Shown here: piece by piece, positions 7,433 through 10,374 of the stretch | Numbering within the stretch: the stretch's first letter is position 1 | Layout of the letters: each line of letters opens with the position of its first letter | Assembly: GCA_003573635.1 (NCBI GenBank) | Contig: QUTJ01031210.1 | Coordinates: forward strand, 1 to 10,374 | Reading direction: 5' to 3' | Length of the DNA stretch: 10,374 nucleotides | Origin: Goniomonas avonlea | Taxonomy: Eukaryota; Cryptophyceae; Goniomonadida; Goniomonadaceae | Made by a program: the position numbers and the translations under genes | Notes under the pieces: generated by a model | Seen by the model: the letters and a program-made list of their open reading frames with translations, nothing else | What the model was told of the DNA's origin: nothing | Database searches by the model: none

Positions 7433-7580
7433 ATCGCCTGCTCTCCTGTCGTCATTCCTTGGTGAGTGTCAGGATAGATATGTTCACTGCTGTTGTTTTG
7501 TGGATGATTTTTTCCAAAACCTAATTCTCCACTGAATATCCGTGTAGACAAACATACCGGAGGATGACACCTGTGGCTCT
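7228..7580. repeat. Diverged direct repeat in intron and 3' flank
   Basis: A block near 7234-7318, inside the intron of the preceding gene, recurs near 7491-7575, after its stop. The two share an exact 19-base core (aacctaattctccactgaa) starting at 7265 and 7518, and looser matches for some 30 nt on either side (gatg...ttcc before; gtgt-gacaaac and gatgac-like words after). The copies sit about 253 nt apart in the same orientation. The reverse complement of the core contains a splice-acceptor-like ttcag followed by tggag. It could be a decayed mobile element or a duplicated intron segment. Confidence 0.55.
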
Positions 7581-7882
7581 CCCCACCCTGTGTCAATCAT
7601 GTTCGCCCACCTTCTCACTCCCACCTCAGACTCTGCCACAATGGAGCGCTCCCAGTTTCTGTGTTCTTTGAACTCATCATGGGACACCGGCTCTCTGGGT
7701 TGTCTTCGCGACACGCCCTTGAAAATCCCGTTCCACAACGAGAGACCGTAAGAACCAATCATCTTGACACCTTCGTGCGAGCTCTTATGTCTCCTTCGGT
7801 GATTTCCAGCACGACGAAATTCCGTGCTGTTCGTGTCGAAGTAAACACAATCCTTCCACCGCTGTGCATGGCTGCTGAACTT

Positions 7883-8007
7883 GAGGGGGGACAGAAAGAA
7901 GGAGAAGGGCAGGGAGGGGTGTGCGGGAGAGAGACAGAGGGGAGGGTAGAGGGAACAGAAAGCGGCAGAAAGGGAAGGGAGAGGAAGGGGGAGGGAGACA
8001 GAGGAAC
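7883..8007 (+). repeat. Polypurine tract (about 125 nt)
   Basis: The plus strand is almost entirely A and G, with roughly a dozen isolated pyrimidines. It includes runs such as gggaagggagaggaaggggg at 7970-7990. The complementary strand is a polypyrimidine tract. Such tracts can form triplex (H-DNA) structures, or on the minus strand act as an intron polypyrimidine tract. Confidence 0.7.
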
Positions 8008-8077
8008 GTGTATCTCTTTCTGACATCCGACCCCAGGACAGGCATCAGCTGTCTGGTTAACTCAGGTTGGCAGATGT

Positions 8078-8251
8078 CCAGGGAGAGGGGACTCGGAGGG
8101 AGAGAGAGAGAGAGAGAGAGGATTCAAGCCATTCAGGAACCGCTGAGCGGCCACAGACCCGTGAGGCCTGCCTGCCAGTGAAGGCATAAGAGAAGAGAGA
8201 GGGAGAGTGAGAGAACGAGAGAGAGATACAGGGAGAGAGAGGGGAACAGTG
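8078..8251 (+). repeat. GA microsatellite cluster
   Basis: A pure GA dinucleotide run lies at 8100-8121. After a mixed segment (8122-8187) a second purine-rich block of imperfect GA and GGGA units follows at 8188-8251. Together with the polypurine tract just upstream this makes a strongly strand-biased region of about 370 nt. Confidence 0.75.
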
Positions 8252-8405
8252 GCTCTAACCACAAAATGTGCCTCATTATGCTCTCTCGCTCTCTCAAGGG
8301 ATCCAGTTGGCTATAGCGTTCGGAATCAATTGGGATCATGTTCATTCACGAGACCATCGGACTCAGATGAAACAATGCGGTGTATTGGAGAAACCATCCC
8401 CTGGC

Positions 8406-8831
8406 TCACATGGCGAAAAGAAGAACCAAAAGAAGAGGGGCAAACATTGAAGCTGACGTCGCACTCCTTGAAGCAGCGGCGTTCTTTGTGTACGTCACGT
8501 CTGTGGGCCCGCATTTAATCCCAGATGCTACGCAGGTCATGGAGTTTCCAGTCTTGGTGCATGATAGCCGGGTATCCCCACCAGGTAAACAAACAACCTT
8601 GTCGGTCGTGGCATTGCATGGCGCCTGGAGTGACGGTGTACCGCCACAATCCCCAGTCAGCGGACTCGAGAGAGTGTACGCAGATCCGCTCCCGGAGAAA
8701 GTGAGGTCCGTGGTGCAACAGCAGGTGGCGGGGCAAGCAGGAGCGCCACTCCATACTCCAGCCCAGTCAGTATTTGCTGCAACAGCAGCCGCCATCATGA
8801 AAACAAGCACAGCAAAGCAGGAAGCCTTCAT
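8406..8831 (-). CDS. Small secreted Cys-rich protein with GPI-anchor-like tail, 141 aa
   Basis: Single exon, from an ATG with A at -3 to TGA. An upstream in-frame GTG at 8852 is not needed. Residues 1-19 (MKASCFAVLVFMMAAAVAA) are a clear signal peptide. The mature part begins near N20 and has DWAGVWSG at 22-29, a Trp-x3-Trp element followed by Gly that recalls the start of some small beta-barrel proteins. Ten cysteines follow (33, 37, 38, 39, 62, 72, 81, 91, 100, 107), an even number suited to five disulfides, including a CxxxCCC cluster. One sequon is at N73. Residues 117-128 are small and polar (NAAASRSATSAS), then a hydrophobic end MFAPLLLVLLFAM, the usual layout of a GPI attachment signal. 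The likely location is the outer cell surface. No family is recognised and the function is unknown. The opposite strand also stays open here but shows no such logic. Confidence 0.8.
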   Translation of the reverse strand: MKASCFAVLVFMMAAAVAANTDWAGVWSGAPACPATCCCTTDLTFSGSGSAYTLSSPLTGDCGGTPSLQAPCNATTDKVVCLPGGDTRLSCTKTGNSMTCVASGIKCGPTDVTYTKNAAASRSATSASMFAPLLLVLLFAM

Positions 8832-9171
8832 TTCGTTGTTGGTGAGCTTCACGGGACCCCTCGGCGTCCTTTTTATCCATTTTCTTCAGATGCCTTTCCG
8901 TTTTCAGACGGTTTCTGCGAATATTCCGATTGACCTTCCGAATGGGCCGGGGAAGGTGTGAACCACTTACTATTGAAAGGGGGAACATGGGGCTCCGCGT
9001 AATCATGAAACGCCGCGAGCGTTCGCGGCCCCATGTCGGCCCCTGTTGCGCCCCAACTTGCCCAAGTTCCAAAAAACGATCAACAAGAAAAATGTCGATT
9101 CAAGATCAAGCGCTCTGCGCTTGCTTGGACGAGTGCAGCCCCGCTGTGCGTCAGGGGCTGTTGAATACTGC

Positions 9172-9254
9172 AGTAAATTAATTTACTCCGATCGCCATTT
9201 TTGGTGCCCGATCGCTATGCCCGATCCAGCGCTGGAGCGGGCACCGCTCCGATT
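9172..9254. repeat. Cluster of palindromes and hairpins
   Basis: Positions 9172-9187 (agtaaattaatttact) are a perfect 16-bp palindrome. Positions 9219-9242 form an almost perfect 24-bp palindrome centred on agcgct (one mismatch between the 12-nt arms). This overlaps a further stem, ggagcgg at 9234-9240 and ccgctcc at 9244-9250. Words of the type ccgat...tttttggtg flank the set at 9188-9206 and 9248-9260. Confidence 0.6.
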
Positions 9255-9582
9255 TTGGTGGGTTGTCCCGGCGCTGCTTGGCACCGACCCTGGTACCTGG
9301 TTGTGTACACGGCAGATAGTGTGCAGCGTGTGTGTGTGTGAGCGCCTGTTGTTGTTGTTGTTTGTGTGTCTTTTGTGTGTGTCACTGGAAGGGTCTGGAT
9401 GCACGTGCTCAAGCTGGTGCACACACACACACAGAGAGAGATTGTTCAAACACACAAGCTGGTGCCTCCGACGTGTTCTTGTTCGTTGCGGAGCCCCACA
9501 ATCACTCGCAGTACGATGTGCTGTGTGTTTGTGCTGTTGCTGCTTCTTTGGTGTCTCTGTGTGGAACTTGCAGCGGTGTGTT

Positions 9583-9583
9583 T

Positions 9584-9614
<31 letters not shown>
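9583..9614. repeat. Alternating TG/CG tract (Z-DNA-prone)
   Basis: A run of TG dinucleotides passes directly into CG dinucleotides, giving 32 bases of strict pyrimidine-purine alternation. The CG part at 9604-9613 is the most Z-prone sequence type known. Shorter GT runs at 9328-9340 and 9376-9381, and a CA run at 9419-9432, lie nearby. Confidence 0.8.
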
Positions 9615-9818
9615 GCCAACACAGGTCGGTTTTGTATGTTCAAGTTTACAAAAATACAGGCGAGAGCGAACGGACTACCGGTTCCGAGATCGGCATCGCA
9701 AATATTTCGCTCCGCATCTGGCTTCCAATGGATCCCAACCGGCTTACTTTTTTCCACTTTTGGGGGCAAAATATCTAATGGGGTTGGAATCAGCATCGGA
9801 TTACACCGGTAGAGTTGT

Positions 9819-10374
9819 CTACGCGAGCTGCTCGATACGTAAAGGAGGCGTAGAGCTTTGTGGGAGAGGCACCGCGGGAGTGGCCGTCGTTACCTCTGCC
9901 CAGCTCTCTGGCACGTGCGAGTGAGCCTCGGGATATTTCGAACGTTCTATCCGGGTCTCGGCATGATGCGACCGCTGCGCTGGCGGGTCGCGACTGAGAG
10001 TCTCGGAAGATGATTGAGATGGCCGTGAGCGAGGCCTCTGGTAGGATTGCGCCTCAGCGGCCCGCGATCCATTAAAATGACTGTTGCCGGAACCGCCCGA
10101 GTCATCGGGGAAATACTCGGAGTAATGAGCGCGATCCCTAGCGATGCCGGAGTGGGGACGGCGGGGCACGGGGGCGGGACTCGGTGTCGTGTAGCTGCGA
10201 GGAGGGGCAGCGCTTTTTGGACGCTGGGGGCGATTGACGCGACTGCGCGTGTTGGGTGAGGGTTTGAGAAGTGTTGGGTTGGAGGAGGGTGTTTGAGAAG
10301 TTTGTGAGACAAGTGTTGGGGACTCGGTGTGGTGCAGGCGGGGCAGAGAGCGAGCGAGAGAGAGAGAGAGAGAG
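9819..10374 (-). CDS. 3' end of a Ser/Pro/Arg-rich protein gene, partial at window edge
   Basis: A minus-strand frame is open from the window end (10374) to a TAG at 9821-9819, about 184 codons with no stop and no need for an internal start. The first few codons come from the CT side of a GA microsatellite. The rest reads like a disordered protein rich in Pro, Ser, Arg, Thr and His: SPNTRSRVNRPQRPKSAAPP, then ARDRAHYSEYFPDDSGGSGN, then SYQRPRSRPSQSSSETLSRD, ending STPPLRIEQLA. It has no membrane segment or Cys pattern. Composition resembles tails of RNA-binding or cytoskeletal proteins, but no family can be named. An intron inside cannot be excluded. Competing frames on this strand are open but give less varied, Pro/Leu-only text. 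Confidence 0.5.
   Translation of the reverse strand, partial: SLSLSLARSLPRLHHTESPTLVSQTSQTPSSNPTLLKPSPNTRSRVNRPQRPKSAAPPRSYTTPSPAPVPRRPHSGIARDRAHYSEYFPDDSGGSGNSHFNGSRAAEAQSYQRPRSRPSQSSSETLSRDPPAQRSHHAETRIERSKYPEAHSHVPESWAEVTTATPAVPLPQSSTPPLRIEQLA
10356..10374 (+). repeat. GA microsatellite at window edge
   Basis: A GA dinucleotide run continues to the last base and is preceded by GAGCGAGC units from 10348. If the minus-strand gene is coding here, it encodes a Ser/Leu run that could vary in length; alternatively the tract is intronic and the true exon begins nearer 10340. Confidence 0.75.

Larger units (their letters stand above)
7433..8405. other. Spacer with no confident gene
   Basis: This 970-nt stretch lies between the C1orf52-like gene and the Cys-rich secreted-protein gene. 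It holds one copy of the diverged repeat, a possible GTGAGT donor at 7461 in the 3' flank, and long purine-rich tracts. A minus-strand frame runs 8026-7484, but its first third is translated polypyrimidine (Ser/Leu/Pro). A short coding-like stretch on the minus strand at about 7861-7771 is discussed among the rejected items. I would call no gene here without transcript data. Confidence 0.4.
8832..9818. other. Spacer rich in simple repeats, no confident gene
   Basis: This region lies upstream of two minus-strand genes, though the right-hand one ends into it. It contains a short hairpin (gccgcga, loop gcgt, tcgcggc near 9012-9030), overlapping palindromes at 9172-9254, TTG repeats at 9349-9361 and several GT and CA runs from 9328 to 9614. 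A long plus-strand frame (9046-9924) is mostly translated GT repeat (Val-Cys-Val-Cys) and is not convincing. Confidence 0.4.

Noticed and set aside
7771-7861. Possible minus-strand exon after a long polypyrimidine tract
   Set aside because: An acceptor-like CAG at 7864-7862 and a GTGTCA donor at 7770 bound a frame reading GGRIVFTSTRTARNF and VVLEITEGDIRARTK. It looks protein-like, but no convincing upstream start or downstream exon could be joined, and another frame is also open.
7484-8026. Minus-strand open frame of 180 codons, faintly like NDUFAF2 in one stretch
   Set aside because: The first third is translated polypyrimidine. The order of the aromatic and basic blocks does not match NDUFAF2, so the likeness is probably chance.
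8380-8961. Plus-strand open frame of 193 codons
   Set aside because: It is antisense to the Cys-rich secreted protein, which has a proper signal peptide, even Cys count and GPI-type end.
8930-9181. Plus-strand frame containing a helical-looking LCACLDECSPAVRQGLL segment
   Set aside because: It is short, with a poor upstream context, and starts within an unrelated basic stretch. There is no family match or splice support.
9046-9924. Plus-strand open frame of 292 codons
   Set aside because: Its middle is translated GT repeats (Val-Cys and Cys-Val runs) and it shows no domain, signal or composition typical of a protein. Openness is explained by the repeats lacking stops.

Overview
This window looks like nuclear DNA from a gene-dense, intron-bearing eukaryote, most likely a protist. 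The ubiquitin-like/eS31 fusion gene, the spliceosomal introns and the proteins with signal peptides, EGF modules and GPI-type tails all point that way. A collagen-like protein next to an EGF/receptor-lectin-like membrane protein would suit a unicellular relative of animals such as a choanoflagellate, but the sequence does not settle the lineage. Most introns I could place are very short (41-60 nt), and many donors begin GTGC. I see no prokaryotic, plasmid or CRISPR features.

Layout from left to right. Positions 1-85 form a small inverted-repeat unit. Positions 124-1182 (-) hold a probable multi-exon multi-pass membrane protein whose 3' end I cannot fix. Positions 1421-2345 (+) encode a 252-residue transmembrane collagen-like protein in four exons. 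Positions 2505-3773 (-) encode a 360-residue type I membrane protein in five exons: signal peptide, a mannose-6-phosphate-receptor-type (CIMR/MRH) domain, an EGF-like module, a Pro/Gly stalk, a membrane helix and a short tail. Positions 4461-5474 (+) encode an unrecognised 337-residue Ser/Pro/Arg-rich protein. Positions 6017-6619 (-) encode a strongly diverged ubiquitin-like domain fused to ribosomal protein eS31 (S27a), in two exons. Positions 6768-7432 (+) encode a small nuclear-type protein in two exons, with weak similarity to the human C1orf52 family. Positions 8406-8831 (-) encode a small secreted, Cys-rich, probably GPI-anchored protein. Positions 9819-10374 (-) are the open 3' end of a Ser/Pro/Arg-rich gene that runs off the window.

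The genes are arranged as head-to-head and tail-to-tail pairs with short intergenic spaces: 238 nt between the membrane and collagen starts, and 148 nt between the eS31 fusion and its neighbour. Two longer spacers (7433-8405 and 8832-9818) carry polypurine tracts, GA and GT microsatellites, palindromes and a TG/CG tract that could form Z-DNA.

The best leads are the CIMR-EGF-transmembrane protein, which seems to lack the usual sugar-binding Arg and Tyr; the ubiquitin-like domain fused to eS31, which has lost the Arg72/Arg74 equivalents and most lysines; and the compact membrane collagen with two RGD tripeptides. Gene models were assembled by eye from reading frames and splice signals and have not been checked against transcripts or databases.
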